The position numbers were made by a program, and so were the translations under genes. From positions 1 to 64,000 of the forward strand of contig JAFGFA010000018.1 of assembly GCA_016931275.1 (NCBI GenBank): a DNA stretch of 64,000 bases, written 5' to 3'. The stretch is from Parachlamydiales bacterium. Lineage in GTDB: Bacteria > Chlamydiota > Chlamydiia > Chlamydiales > SM23-39. Each line of letters opens with the position of its first letter. Position 1 is the first letter of the stretch. Of the stretch, positions 16,130 through 26,517 are shown one piece after another. The notes beneath the pieces were generated by a model. It did not search any database. It was not told the DNA's origin and worked only from the letters and a program-made list of their open reading frames with translations.

Positions 16130-18274
16130 TTATTCCAAGGCATTGTCAATCGCGATGATTTTATAAGTCTTGTCTTGAAAATGAAAGATCTCTCCAATTT
16201 TTTTATGCAGCATAGCTTGTGCTAATTTTGAAGAAAGAGAAAGAATTTGTTTTTCCGGATCGGCATCCCACGGTCCTAAAAGAGTAAAAACAATTTCAGT
16301 TCCATTGGATTGACAGACTACTTTCGTTCCGATGTCCACAGAAGAAGTGTTGACGAGATCTTTTGTAATGATTCGTGCTTGATTGAATTGATCGGATAAA
16401 ATTTTTAACTCTCCCTGAATCTGTTGTTTTTTTTCCAGCGCAGCTTTGTATTCTGCATTTTCTCGCAGATCTCCATGTGACCGGGCCTCTTCGATCTCAT
16501 GCGCATTATGAATCATTTCCACTGTCGCTAAATGTTTGATTTTTTCTTGAATTTTTTGATAGCTCTTAGGCGTAGCCCAGACTACATCGATCGTTTTTTC
16601 TGTCTTTTGCCCTCTTGCCAAAGAAGGATGAACAACTTTTGCCAAGGATGAAAAAATTTTCATATCGTGTTGAGAAAAAAGGCGACACTTAGAAATCAGA
16701 AGAAGAAATTCTTTTGCTTCCTCTAAAGAAGTTTTTTCTAAGATCTTACGAATAAGAGAAAATCGATTTGTTGTTACTATATGTACCATTTTTTTTGCTA
16801 GATCGAGACGATCATTTTTTTGAGACAAGTATGCTAAGAGAGTAAGGAACGATTCGAAAAGACGGAGCTGTCCTTTAGCATCTGAAAAAGGTAAATCAGA
16901 ATTTTTTTTATCCAGAGCTTTCTGAAAATACCACATAAAAGCTTCGGGATATCGGGTATTGGAAGAAAGAAGCTCTTTGAGTTTTTGAGTCATTTCTTCA
17001 CGATGAAGAGAAAATAGTTCTTTGAACAGAAAATCGCGAATAATGTTTGAATCGACAATAAATAGTAAGGACAAGAATACCGTAGAATAATCTGGAAGGT
17101 TTTGTTGGATTAAAAGAAGGATTTCTTTTTGGAGGGCGACGATAGCTACGGAATTAATAAGCTCTACTAAAGATTTGGTCTCTTTAATAAGATTAATGGC
17201 CAAAGTGAGGTCTCTCTTGCAGATAGCATGTAAGAAAAAATAGAGCTGAATTTTTTGATGATTTAAGAGTGTTTCATTCTTTAAAATAGTTTCTATTTTT
17301 CGAACAAGAGTAGCAGTAAATTCATTGTTTTTTAAAGATCTGGGAAAATCTTTCAAAAAGGAATAGACCATTTGTATGGTCGTGTCGATATTAGGTTTGG
17401 CATCCAGTTCTTGGTAAAAAAGTTCTTCATGCGAGATCTCTTTTTCCGATAAGGAAAATTTTTCAAAACTTTTTTTTGGGGTGTGAATTTTCGTGTCTTT
17501 TTTTATTTTTGTGCGAGCGTTTTGCCACCATTTGTTCCATTCCGATTCCGGAATAACGAGATCGCATAATTCTTCTTTTATTTCTTGTGTGTTTTTAGGT
17601 CCGAGATCTTTCAACAGCATATAAATCACCTGTAAAGGATCTTCTTTTGCTTTTTTTTCTAGAAGATCGGGATTTCCAAATCGCTGTGCAAGAAAATGGG
17701 TTTCTTCGAGAGGAATTAGTGTTTTCATGGCATTCTCGAAAGAAAGTGTTTTAGTGCCAATGACATATTCAAATTCTAAAGAGATATCTTCTCGAATGAG
17801 AGAAAAATCTAAAATTTCCCCTGCCCCCCAACCGGCTTTATGAAAAACATACTTTCCTTTTTGGATATGAGACAGTAGTTCGAAGTGACTGAGGGCTCCT
17901 TGAAAATGATCTTTGGTGCGTAGTCCGACAATTCGTAATTTGGTATCAAAAAGAGGATCTTGGGGATATTTTTCTTGGAGATACTGATGCGCGATCTGCG
18001 CCAAATTTTCAGAATTTGTAGTTTGTAAATCGAAAATTAGCGCAAGGACACGATCTTTTGTTGGGCTCGGAGAGAGTTTTTCCCATAGGATGAGCCCTTT
18101 TTCTACATGATTTCCAAAAAGTTCCGCAAGAGAAGAATTTTTGATTTCGAGGAGAATTTGCCGCAATTCTTCAGAATCCGGTTGATCCGAATAACAATAT
18201 TCTTCCCAGATTTTTAAAAATTCGTGGTAGTTACCCGCTGCAATTTTTTTAATAAATTCTTTTAAGTAGGTCAT
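16130..18274 (-). CDS. greA: GreA transcript cleavage factor fused to a long N-terminal helical domain
   Basis: A 714-residue protein. The C-terminal part from about 555 is a complete GreA: coiled coil with GDLRENAEY (601-609), whose Asp602 and Glu605 match the acidic tip that enters the RNA polymerase channel, then the globular domain (VDIGTKVVCQSNG... to the end). Ahead of it are roughly 550 residues, mostly helical and lysine/glutamate-rich, with no motif I recognise. The same fusion is known from chlamydial GreA proteins. GreA rescues stalled RNA polymerase; the extra domain may tie it to another partner. The ATG follows GAGGAGAA loosely. Confidence 0.92.
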   Translation of the reverse strand: MTYLKEFIKKIAAGNYHEFLKIWEEYCYSDQPDSEELRQILLEIKNSSLAELFGNHVEKGLILWEKLSPSPTKDRVLALIFDLQTTNSENLAQIAHQYLQEKYPQDPLFDTKLRIVGLRTKDHFQGALSHFELLSHIQKGKYVFHKAGWGAGEILDFSLIREDISLEFEYVIGTKTLSFENAMKTLIPLEETHFLAQRFGNPDLLEKKAKEDPLQVIYMLLKDLGPKNTQEIKEELCDLVIPESEWNKWWQNARTKIKKDTKIHTPKKSFEKFSLSEKEISHEELFYQELDAKPNIDTTIQMVYSFLKDFPRSLKNNEFTATLVRKIETILKNETLLNHQKIQLYFFLHAICKRDLTLAINLIKETKSLVELINSVAIVALQKEILLLIQQNLPDYSTVFLSLLFIVDSNIIRDFLFKELFSLHREEMTQKLKELLSSNTRYPEAFMWYFQKALDKKNSDLPFSDAKGQLRLFESFLTLLAYLSQKNDRLDLAKKMVHIVTTNRFSLIRKILEKTSLEEAKEFLLLISKCRLFSQHDMKIFSSLAKVVHPSLARGQKTEKTIDVVWATPKSYQKIQEKIKHLATVEMIHNAHEIEEARSHGDLRENAEYKAALEKKQQIQGELKILSDQFNQARIITKDLVNTSSVDIGTKVVCQSNGTEIVFTLLGPWDADPEKQILSLSSKLAQAMLHKKIGEIFHFQDKTYKIIAIDNALE

Positions 18275-18456
18275 AATGATAAAATTCTCCTCGGATAGAC
18301 GGATAATATCATAGAAAAAAGATCATTAATTTTCAAACAGCTATAAAAAGAAGATTTTTTAGCAAAGGAAAACCATGCTAAAAAATATTAGAAAAAATAG
18401 TTCTTTTGAAGAATCCTAAAAATTTTTAAAACTGAAGCCTTTATTGGGAGTGATTG

Positions 18457-20559
18457 GTGTTTTGGAAATTATGGGTTATGATTCTATGCGGTTTTTATTG
18501 GTTGCCGGGATACGGGGAATGGAGTACTGATTTAGAAAACGATTTGCGCATCCTATCTCATGGAGAAAAAAAACTGCCTTTGCTCTATAACAGTTCTTCT
18601 CAGACAGGGTATTTTACGATGCCCTCGGCCCGTTCTTTAGGAAACGGTTTAATCATAGGAGGATACTCTCATATTCCTCCTTATAAGTTATGGGGTGTCG
18701 GAATAGGTCTTTTCGAGTGTCTGGAACTGTCGGGGAATTATTGGGTCTATAATGGAATCGTCGAGAAGAATTTCGGGCACCTGGGCTTCGGAAACGATGC
18801 GGAAAGATCTGTGAATATAAAAATTGTCTTGCCGTTAAGATACTATGGCCTTCCTTCTGTTGCCTTTGGATGGAATGATTTTCTTGGAACAAAACGTTTT
18901 TTTTCTCAATATGCTGCTGTTACCCAAGAATTTTTGTCGCAGAGATGCGAAGTGACTCTTGGATGGGGAAAGGGAAGAATCCAAGGACTTTTCGGGGGAT
19001 TGGCTTATTTTCCGTGGAGGAAATCAGACTCTATTTGGAAAGGATTGGGAGGGGCTTTGGAATATGACGGGAATGATTATGCTCATCATATCGAGGAACA
19101 TCCTCAAGGGAAAAAAACACGATTTTCTTGGAATCCAGGTCTTTTTTATACATGGAAAAAACGATTCCAATGTGCGGGCTATTTGATTCGGGGAAAAGAG
19201 ATCGCTGCGACGGTTTCTTTGAATTATCCTTGGGGGACAACAAAAGGATTTTTTTCAAAAGTAAGAGATTCTTCAAGGAATGATGCAGAGATAGAAGAGG
19301 ATCATTCCGGCAAGATTTTTTTTGAGCTGTGGGAAGAACGGATCAAAAACTCTTTATACAAAGAAGGTTTTTGGGTAGACCATATCGGTTATAAAAAAAA
19401 TTTGCAGGGCTCTAAAGAAATAATCATCTATGTAAAAAATCCTCATTATCGGCATGAAAAAGAAGTTCATAAAAAGTTAATTGGTTCCTTGCAGAGAATT
19501 CCTGATAGTAGCGAGGTTTTTTCTATTTCCGTTGTTGTTCAGTCATCCGGCCTAGAAACATTTCAATATACATTTCCCTCTGAAGTGTTGGAAGCGTATC
19601 GAGAGAATCGAATGAGTGAATACGAATTGGAATGGGTCACTTCTCCGAGAGATTGTTGTCGCCAGGGCTATTATATCGACTTGTGGAGGAGAAAAGATCA
19701 AGAACATCACATGGCGATCCATCCTTTGATCAATATGTATTTTGGTTCTTCCAGAGGAAAATTTAAATATGATCTCGGGACAACCTTCGGTTTTGAGGGG
19801 GTAGCCCCCTATCGTGTGTATTATGAGTTATATGGAGCTTATGTCGCTCGATCTTCTACAGCTGATATTTCCCATACGGATTTTCTGAATCCTTCCCGGT
19901 TGCTATGGGTTCGTTCCGACACATTGCAATATTATAAACAGGGATCCTTAGAGCTCGATCGTTTTTTTGTGCAAAAAAGCAGGAATTGGGGAAAAGGTTT
20001 TTTTTCTCGAATTGGTATAGGGTATTTCGAGAGAGCTTATGGAGGAGCTGGCGCGGAATTATTATATGCTCCTTATTCTTCTAGATGGGCCATTGGAACA
20101 GAAGCTTTTTTTTTAAAGAAAAGAAGATATCATGGGTTGGGTTTTTATTCCAAAATACCAAAACTAGATGACAAGAAAGAACAAAGGATTCCTTATCTGG
20201 GGACGCAATTTTTTTTGCACGGTTATTTTGTTTTTCCCGTGATTGAAACGGATGTGAAAATTAGTGTAGGACAATTTTTAGCGAAAGATATCGGAGCGCG
20301 AGTGGAGTTTTTAAAACATTATCGAAGCGGAGTGCGCTTTTCTCTCTGGACTACCATGACCAATGGACAAGATCGAATCAACGGAAAAAAATATTATGAC
20401 AAAGGATTTAGCTTTTCTTTTCCTCTAGATCTTTTTTTACATAAAAGTAATCGTTCTCGAGTTTCTTATGTGGCTTCCGTATGGCTTCGGGATGTAGGCG
20501 CGGTGGCGCAAACGGGAAAAGATCTCTATACGATTTTATTTCAGGAAAAAGAAGAGTGA
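18457..20559 (+). CDS. YjbH-like outer membrane protein (exopolysaccharide-associated)
   Basis: A 700-residue exported protein. The start is GTG at 18457, 6 nt after GGGAG; a TTG one codon earlier is too close to that site. A signal peptide is followed by GYGEW and then the YjbH-type N-terminal block (TGYFTMPSARSLGNGLIIGGYS, PPYKLWGVGIGLFECLELSGNYW). The remainder is beta-strand rich, with lone aromatic residues, as in a large barrel. YjbH proteins belong to exopolysaccharide loci and probably act in export or modification at the outer membrane. Here the glycosyltransferase genes begin 5 kb downstream in the same direction. Confidence 0.8.
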   Translation: MFWKLWVMILCGFYWLPGYGEWSTDLENDLRILSHGEKKLPLLYNSSSQTGYFTMPSARSLGNGLIIGGYSHIPPYKLWGVGIGLFECLELSGNYWVYNGIVEKNFGHLGFGNDAERSVNIKIVLPLRYYGLPSVAFGWNDFLGTKRFFSQYAAVTQEFLSQRCEVTLGWGKGRIQGLFGGLAYFPWRKSDSIWKGLGGALEYDGNDYAHHIEEHPQGKKTRFSWNPGLFYTWKKRFQCAGYLIRGKEIAATVSLNYPWGTTKGFFSKVRDSSRNDAEIEEDHSGKIFFELWEERIKNSLYKEGFWVDHIGYKKNLQGSKEIIIYVKNPHYRHEKEVHKKLIGSLQRIPDSSEVFSISVVVQSSGLETFQYTFPSEVLEAYRENRMSEYELEWVTSPRDCCRQGYYIDLWRRKDQEHHMAIHPLINMYFGSSRGKFKYDLGTTFGFEGVAPYRVYYELYGAYVARSSTADISHTDFLNPSRLLWVRSDTLQYYKQGSLELDRFFVQKSRNWGKGFFSRIGIGYFERAYGGAGAELLYAPYSSRWAIGTEAFFLKKRRYHGLGFYSKIPKLDDKKEQRIPYLGTQFFLHGYFVFPVIETDVKISVGQFLAKDIGARVEFLKHYRSGVRFSLWTTMTNGQDRINGKKYYDKGFSFSFPLDLFLHKSNRSRVSYVASVWLRDVGAVAQTGKDLYTILFQEKEE

Positions 20560-20632
20560 AAAAATCCCTTGCAGTCGCTGGCAGTATATGGATAATTTAT
20601 CAAGAAGAAATTAAGGATATAAGAGGTGTTTT

Positions 20633-22252
20633 GTGAGTGGTCAAGAAGAATTTAGCGAAAAACAATTAAAAATTCTCGAACAGTTTGTAACGAACACCTC
20701 TGGGAATGTGTTTGTTGTTCGCAATTTGCCAGAAGTAATCAAGGGAGCTTTATTTTCTCGTTATTCCCGTTCCGCTTCCGGCTTGCGTTCGTTATTGTTG
20801 CAGGAATTTATCCTGAATGAAGAAACCGCGTTTGTGGAAATAGCCGGTTTGGGTGACCAAGATTTTTCTGCGGAGAATCAATATAAGGCTATTCAAAAAG
20901 CTCAGAATTTTTATGACCGTATTCTCGACGGGTATGGGGATGACTCCATAGGCGAATTGGGAGGAGCTCATCTGGCCATGGAAAATGTTTCCATATTGGC
21001 GGCAAAAGTGATCGAAGATGTTCGAATAGGAGGCTCCCCTTTAGAAAAATCCACTCGCTACATCTATTTTGATCAAAAAGTCAATAATGCATATCTTTTT
21101 TATCAAGAGCCCATGATTATGGCCTCAGCTTATAGGGATTTATATTTAGAGACCTGTAATTTTCTTTTCGACACTTATTGTAAGCTGATTCCTTCTTTAA
21201 CGGCTGTTTTAGAGAAAAAGTTTCCTCGAGAACATCATATTTCAAAATCTGCTTATACGGCGGCTCTTCGCGCCAAAGTGCTCGATTGCATTCGAGGATT
21301 ACTCCCGGCTAGTGCTTTGACAAACCTTGGCATATATGGAAATGGACGTTTTTATGATCATTTGCTTCGTAAAATGCAAACACATAATTTAGCGGAACTA
21401 CAGGAGCTTGGCAGGGCCTCTCATGGAGAATTATTCAAGGTCATCCCATCTTTTATTCGACGATCAGATCCTTCCCACAAATTTTTTCAGTCTTATGCGA
21501 CTTTTATGGAACATACTTCTTCTGAGCTCTCGCAGTTAGCGCATCATCATGCTGTTCATCTGTCTTGTCATCAGCACAATGGCGTTTTTTTGATCCACAG
21601 TGATGAACATGCCGTAAGGAAGGTTGCTGCGGGGCTTTTGTTCGAATATTCTTCCGCCGGCTTGGAAGATTTAGAAAAATATTGTGATCGTTTATCGGAA
21701 GAAGACCTGTCTCGCATATTAGATGCAGGTTCCGCTTGGAGGGAGAATCGTCGGCATAAATCACCTAGAGCTCTTGAAAGAGCCGATTTTACTTTTGAGA
21801 TTTTAGCAGATTTTGGAGCATATCGGGATTTGCAAAGGCATCGTCTTTTATCACAACAAAGACAAAAGCTTACTTGTCAATATGGCTATTATATTCCGGA
21901 AGAGCTCCAAAATACCGACATGGAAAAAGAATATATAGAGGCCATGGGAAAAGCTAAAAAAGCGTATGATATTATTGCTACAGAACTTCCGGAAGAAGCC
22001 CAATATGTGGTTCCCTTAGCCTATCATCTTCGCTTTTATTTTCATTGTAATTTGCGAGAGCTTCAGTGGCTTTGTGAGCTTCGCTCTTCTCCTGCAGGCC
22101 ACTCCAATTACCGTTATATTGCGCAAGAAATGGCTTTGCAAGTGTGCAAACGGTTCCCTTCGTTTGAGAGGTATTTTAAGTTTATGGATTACGAAGGATA
22201 TGAACTTGGCAGGATGGGGCAGGAGATTCGTAGAGAGGAAAAAAGAATATGA
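20633..22252 (+). CDS. ThyX-like protein with two tandem domains
   Basis: A 539-residue protein, twice the length of a usual ThyX, with a GTG start after AGAGGTG. The first half has KSTRYIYFD (139-147) and LLPASALTNLGIYGNGR (223-239), similar to the C-terminal ThyX segments. The second half has RHRLLSQQRQ (402-411), the core of the ThyX signature RHRxxSxNxxSxRY, but later signature positions are not conserved, and a final SSPAGHSNYRYIAQEM. Flavin-dependent thymidylate synthases make dTMP from dUMP with methylenetetrahydrofolate. Long ThyX-like proteins are known in chlamydiae and relatives. Whether this copy is active cannot be told from motifs alone. It overlaps the next gene by 4 nt. Confidence 0.75.
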   Translation: MSGQEEFSEKQLKILEQFVTNTSGNVFVVRNLPEVIKGALFSRYSRSASGLRSLLLQEFILNEETAFVEIAGLGDQDFSAENQYKAIQKAQNFYDRILDGYGDDSIGELGGAHLAMENVSILAAKVIEDVRIGGSPLEKSTRYIYFDQKVNNAYLFYQEPMIMASAYRDLYLETCNFLFDTYCKLIPSLTAVLEKKFPREHHISKSAYTAALRAKVLDCIRGLLPASALTNLGIYGNGRFYDHLLRKMQTHNLAELQELGRASHGELFKVIPSFIRRSDPSHKFFQSYATFMEHTSSELSQLAHHHAVHLSCHQHNGVFLIHSDEHAVRKVAAGLLFEYSSAGLEDLEKYCDRLSEEDLSRILDAGSAWRENRRHKSPRALERADFTFEILADFGAYRDLQRHRLLSQQRQKLTCQYGYYIPEELQNTDMEKEYIEAMGKAKKAYDIIATELPEEAQYVVPLAYHLRFYFHCNLRELQWLCELRSSPAGHSNYRYIAQEMALQVCKRFPSFERYFKFMDYEGYELGRMGQEIRREEKRI

Positions 22253-23469
22253 AACGGGAACTACTACAACCAGGAAGCATGTTCGGCGGGATGATGCTTA
22301 TTGCCGGATCATGCATTGGTGCTGGAATGTTAGCTCTTCCAGTGCTAATGGGTCTCTGCGGTCTTTCTTTGTCTTTGGTGATGCTGTTCCTTTCCTGGGC
22401 ATTTATGACATTTACGGCTCTTTTGCTGGTAGAAGTGAATGGATGGTTTTATAAGCAGGTCAACATTGTCTCTATGGCAGAAACGGCCTTTGGGAAAATA
22501 GGACGGTTGATCAGTTGGATGCTGTATTTGTTTTTATTTTATTCCCTTTTAGTGGCGTATATCGCCGCTAGCGGCGATATGGTTTCTCATTACTTGTCTC
22601 GGGGTTTTCCCGCCTATATGGCTAGCATTTTTTTTGTATGTTTTTTTGGTGTCATTGTCTATTTCGGAACTAAGCCTGTGGATTTTCTCAATCGATTTTT
22701 TATGATAGGATTAGTGATTTTCTATATGGCTATGATTGTTGCTGGCTCTCGCTTGATTCATTTTTCTTATTTTCGTTATATCGATTTCAAATATTTTCTT
22801 TTTCCTCTCCCCGTTCTCATCACCTCTTTTGGATTTCATAATATGATTCCTTCTTTGACGGCTTATATGAAAGGAAATTTACGTCGAATGCGATACACAA
22901 TTTTGGGAGGCAGCCTTATCGCGCTTTGTGTGTATTTGATTTGGGTTGTTTTGGTGCTGGGATCCGTTCCTACTATTGGGAAAGGAGGATTGCTAGAAGG
23001 ATATAGACAGGGAATAGAATCTTCTCAAATTTTACAAAATGCATTATCCAATCCTTGGGTTGTTTTTTTTTCCGGAGGGTTTGCTTTTTTTGCGATTATA
23101 ACTTCTTTTTTAGCGCAAAGCTTGGGTCTGATGCATTTTTTGGCTGACGGATTAAAGGTAGAATTATCTTATAGGAATAACGGGTGGTTATGCCTTCTTG
23201 CCTTAGCACCGCCAACTCTTTGCGCTCTTATTTATCCTGGCATATTTTTTCAGGCGCTTAATTTTGCTGGAGGCTTTTGTGCCGTGATTCTCTTCGGCCT
23301 TTTACCGGCTCTTATGGCGTGGCATGGTAGATATGGCAAGAAAATTACCTCTTCGTATCATGTGACGGGAGGTAAATTAGCCTTAATAGCCATTATTATT
23401 TTTTCAACCTTTGTCGCGGTCTCTGAGCTAGTTAAGCTTGCATATAAGATGGGAATAAACAAATTGTGA
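22249..23469 (+). CDS. tyrP: Aromatic amino acid transporter, TyrP/Mtr (HAAAP) family
   Basis: A 406-residue inner-membrane permease with about 11 hydrophobic segments. The start MFGGMMLIAGSCIGAGMLALPV is the characteristic first helix of the hydroxy/aromatic amino acid permease family, and FGFHNMIPSLTAYMKGN matches the conserved mid-region. It would import tyrosine or tryptophan with protons. Auxotrophic chlamydiae use such carriers. Its start overlaps the ThyX-like stop (ATGA). uvrB follows after 31 bp. Confidence 0.88.
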   Translation: MKRELLQPGSMFGGMMLIAGSCIGAGMLALPVLMGLCGLSLSLVMLFLSWAFMTFTALLLVEVNGWFYKQVNIVSMAETAFGKIGRLISWMLYLFLFYSLLVAYIAASGDMVSHYLSRGFPAYMASIFFVCFFGVIVYFGTKPVDFLNRFFMIGLVIFYMAMIVAGSRLIHFSYFRYIDFKYFLFPLPVLITSFGFHNMIPSLTAYMKGNLRRMRYTILGGSLIALCVYLIWVVLVLGSVPTIGKGGLLEGYRQGIESSQILQNALSNPWVVFFSGGFAFFAIITSFLAQSLGLMHFLADGLKVELSYRNNGWLCLLALAPPTLCALIYPGIFFQALNFAGGFCAVILFGLLPALMAWHGRYGKKITSSYHVTGGKLALIAIIIFSTFVAVSELVKLAYKMGINKL

Positions 23470-23500
23470 GGATTCTTGCACGGGGCAATCGTAAAATAAG

Positions 23501-25486
23501 ATGCATAAGTTTCAATTAAAAACTTCTTTTTCCCCATGTGGAGATCAGCCTCAGGCGATCGAAAAGATCACGCGGAAGATTGATCAAGGAGTAAAGGCGC
23601 AAGTTCTTTTGGGAATTACGGGATCGGGAAAGACTTTTACAATGGCCAATGTTATTCAAAATGTGCAAAAGCCAACTCTTATTTTAGCGCATAACAAGAC
23701 ATTAGCCGCGCAGCTTTATCAGGAATTTTCCACCTTTTTTCCCAAAAATGCCGTAGAATATTTTGTTTCCTATTATGACTATTATCAACCCGAAGCCTAT
23801 ATCGCAAGGACGGATACATATATTGAAAAGGATCTTTCCATTAACGACCGGATTGATCGCATGCGCCTTAGCGCCACACGTTCTTTAATAGAAAGAAAGG
23901 ATGTGATCATTGTTTCTTCCATTTCGTGTATTTATGGATTAGGGATGCCGGAATTTTATGCGCAGATGTCTCTTCGGTTAGCACATCGGCAAACGATTCG
24001 AAGAGATGAACTTTTGCTCCGGCTTGTTGAAATGCATTATACTCGTGGCAGTGATTTGATGAGAGGAACGTTTCGTGTTCGCGGCGATGTGATAGAGATC
24101 GTTCCTGCTTACGAAGAGGAACGAGGATACCGCCTTGAATTCTTTGGAGAGGAAATTGAGCGTATATCGGAAATAGATCCTCTTACGGGGAAAGTTTTGT
24201 CTCATCCGGAGTCTTTATCGATCTTTCCTGGATCTCATCATGTCACTCCTGAACATATTCGTATGGAAGCGATAGAGACTATTCGAGAAGAGTTGGGAGA
24301 GAGGGAGAATTTTTTTAAGCAACAGAATAAATTGGTCGAAATGCAACGGCTTAAGGAAAGAACTCTTTATGATATAGAAATGATGCAACAGGTAGGCTTT
24401 TGTAAAGGGATTGAAAATTATTCCCGGCACTTTTCTCGTAGACGTTCTGGAGACCCTCCTCCTTGTTTACTCGACTATTTTCCAAAAGATTTTTTGCTGT
24501 TTATTGATGAATCCCATCAGACGATCCCTCAGATGCATGCAATGTATAATGGGGATCATGCCCGCAAAAAAGCGTTGGTCGAATATGGTTTTCGTCTTCC
24601 TTCGGCATTTGATAACAGGCCATTGAAGTTTGAAGAAATCTATGGGCTAATCAACCAGGTTGTGTATGTCTCTGCAACACCCGGTCAGTGGGAAATCCAT
24701 GAAGCAAAGGGGAATGTGGTTCAACAGATTAATCGTCCGACAGGATTGCTCGATCCCCTTGTAGAAGTTCGTAAAGCTGAAAATCAGGTAGATGATATCT
24801 TGGAAGAGATTCGAAAGGAAAGTGAAAAAAATCAAAGAATACTGGTCACGACTCTCACTAAAAAGCTTGCAGAGCAATTGACGGAATATCTGTTGGAAAT
24901 CGGCGTGAAGGCAAAATATATTCATTCTGATATTGACACGTTGGAAAGAATGAAGCTGATTAAAGATTTGCGCTTAGGTGTTTTTGACGTTCTTATTGGC
25001 ATTAACTTGTTGCGAGAAGGATTGGATATCCCGGAAGTGAGTTTGGTTGCAATATTGGATGCGGATAAAGAGGGATTTTTGCGTAGTGAAACAGCTCTGA
25101 TTCAAACATGCGGGCGGGCTTCGAGGAATATTCATGGGCGAGTTATTTTTTATGCAGATACGATCACTAGTGCCATTAAAAATACGTTGTCCATTACGAA
25201 AAAAAGACGAAAAGATCAAGAGACTTTCAATCAAATTCATCAAATTGTTCCCAAAAGCACGACCCGGGCCTTGGCAGAGACTCTGGAAGAAACTTTTGGA
25301 GAAATGCCGGAGAAAGAAGATGTAAAGCCGCTTTACATGAAATCTCCTTCGGTTTTGGAGTTGGAGAAAAAAATTGCAGAATGTAAAAAGGAAATGCTTC
25401 TTGCTGCGAGGGAACTTCGGTTTGAGGATGCGGCGCACTTTCGGGATCTTCTTCATTATTATGAAGGGCTTGAATTGGTTCAATAA
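23501..25486 (+). CDS. uvrB: Excinuclease ABC subunit B
   Basis: UvrB is the damage-verifying helicase-like subunit of nucleotide excision repair. The 661-residue protein has Walker A GITGSGKT (38-45), the beta-hairpin YFVSYYDYYQPEAY, the DESH box in LLFIDESH, helicase motifs V and VI (GINLLREGLDIPEVSLV; QTCGRASRN) and a C-terminal UVR motif (about 620-656) that contacts UvrC. All are intact. No good Shine-Dalgarno lies before the ATG. The stop codon shares a base with the next ATG (TAATG), tying a sugar-transfer operon to a repair gene. Confidence 0.97.
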   Translation: MHKFQLKTSFSPCGDQPQAIEKITRKIDQGVKAQVLLGITGSGKTFTMANVIQNVQKPTLILAHNKTLAAQLYQEFSTFFPKNAVEYFVSYYDYYQPEAYIARTDTYIEKDLSINDRIDRMRLSATRSLIERKDVIIVSSISCIYGLGMPEFYAQMSLRLAHRQTIRRDELLLRLVEMHYTRGSDLMRGTFRVRGDVIEIVPAYEEERGYRLEFFGEEIERISEIDPLTGKVLSHPESLSIFPGSHHVTPEHIRMEAIETIREELGERENFFKQQNKLVEMQRLKERTLYDIEMMQQVGFCKGIENYSRHFSRRRSGDPPPCLLDYFPKDFLLFIDESHQTIPQMHAMYNGDHARKKALVEYGFRLPSAFDNRPLKFEEIYGLINQVVYVSATPGQWEIHEAKGNVVQQINRPTGLLDPLVEVRKAENQVDDILEEIRKESEKNQRILVTTLTKKLAEQLTEYLLEIGVKAKYIHSDIDTLERMKLIKDLRLGVFDVLIGINLLREGLDIPEVSLVAILDADKEGFLRSETALIQTCGRASRNIHGRVIFYADTITSAIKNTLSITKKRRKDQETFNQIHQIVPKSTTRALAETLEETFGEMPEKEDVKPLYMKSPSVLELEKKIAECKKEMLLAARELRFEDAAHFRDLLHYYEGLELVQ

Positions 25487-26517
25487 TGACACAAAAGAGA
25501 TTTTTCATTTTATTTTCGAATATTGCTCATGTCGGAGATGTTGCTTTAAGTCTCTCTTTGATCCCTTGGGCACGAAAAAAATTTCCTCAAGCTACAATAG
25601 GTTTTTTAACCTCTTCTTATGGAGAAGAGATGGTAAAAAATCATCCTATGATCGAAAAAATTCATGTTCTAGACCATTGGTGGCTAAACCGAAAAAAAAT
25701 TTCCCTTTGGAGAAAATTAAGAGAATATTGGCGTTCTCGAAAGAATGTTTTAAAAGAAATACGAGAAGAACAATATGATCTTTCCGTTAATTTGTATTCT
25801 TTTTTCCCTTTGATGCATTTTTTTTTATGGAGGACGCGTATTCCACAACGAATTGGATATTCCCGAGGAGGGATCCGTTACGGGCTTACCGGTTTTTTAC
25901 CTTGGTGCAACAATAGTTATACTCTGCTGGAACGTCATTTGTCTGGATTGGCTCGATATTGGGGTCAAAAAAAAGATCTTGTGACGAATGATGTATATCT
26001 TGTTCAAAGAAAAAATCCTTCTCATGCTAGCATCCATGATAGATATGTGGTGTGTCATCCGGGATCGGGAAAAAAATCGTCCCAGTGGGAAGAAAAAAAA
26101 TGGCTTGCTCTTTTTGAAAAATGTATAGAACATAAGATCCGAGTGGTGATCACTGCAAAGAATCTTGAAGAAATTTCTTTTGCAGAACACTGCTCTACTC
26201 GTTCGGAATATCTCGTTCTTAAAACAGGCCTTGTATGGGAAGATTATATGGCCCTCATTCAAGGAGCTAGCCTTCTGGTTGGGGTGGAGTCGTCCGCTGT
26301 GTTACTGGCTTCTTTAATGGGAATTCCCTCCTTAGGAATATATTCTCAACGAGGAATTACTTTATGGAGACCTTGTAGAAACTGTACCGTTATGACATCC
26401 TTTTGTCCAAAAATTCCTTGCAGCAAATATTGTCGCAAGATGAGCTGTGTGAAAAATGTGGACGTGGAGGAGGTCTTTCAATGGATTTGTCAAAATGAAA
26501 ACAGCCTTGATTCATGA
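25486..26517 (+). CDS. Glycosyltransferase family 9 (heptosyltransferase-like)
   Basis: A 343-residue GT-B enzyme. It starts with FSNIAHVGDVALSLSLIPWARKKFPQA, the acceptor-side signature of LPS heptosyltransferases, and has VCHPGSGKKSSQWEEKKWLAL (donor side) and LVGVESSAVLLASLMGIPSLGIY in the C-terminal half. Such enzymes add heptose or related sugars to lipid A-linked glycans on the inner face of the inner membrane. Several cysteines cluster at the C-terminus (CRNC, CPKIPCSKYCRKMSC), a pattern I do not see in the classical members. It overlaps uvrB by one base and the next glycosyltransferase by about 23 bp. Confidence 0.85.
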   Translation: MTQKRFFILFSNIAHVGDVALSLSLIPWARKKFPQATIGFLTSSYGEEMVKNHPMIEKIHVLDHWWLNRKKISLWRKLREYWRSRKNVLKEIREEQYDLSVNLYSFFPLMHFFLWRTRIPQRIGYSRGGIRYGLTGFLPWCNNSYTLLERHLSGLARYWGQKKDLVTNDVYLVQRKNPSHASIHDRYVVCHPGSGKKSSQWEEKKWLALFEKCIEHKIRVVITAKNLEEISFAEHCSTRSEYLVLKTGLVWEDYMALIQGASLLVGVESSAVLLASLMGIPSLGIYSQRGITLWRPCRNCTVMTSFCPKIPCSKYCRKMSCVKNVDVEEVFQWICQNENSLDS

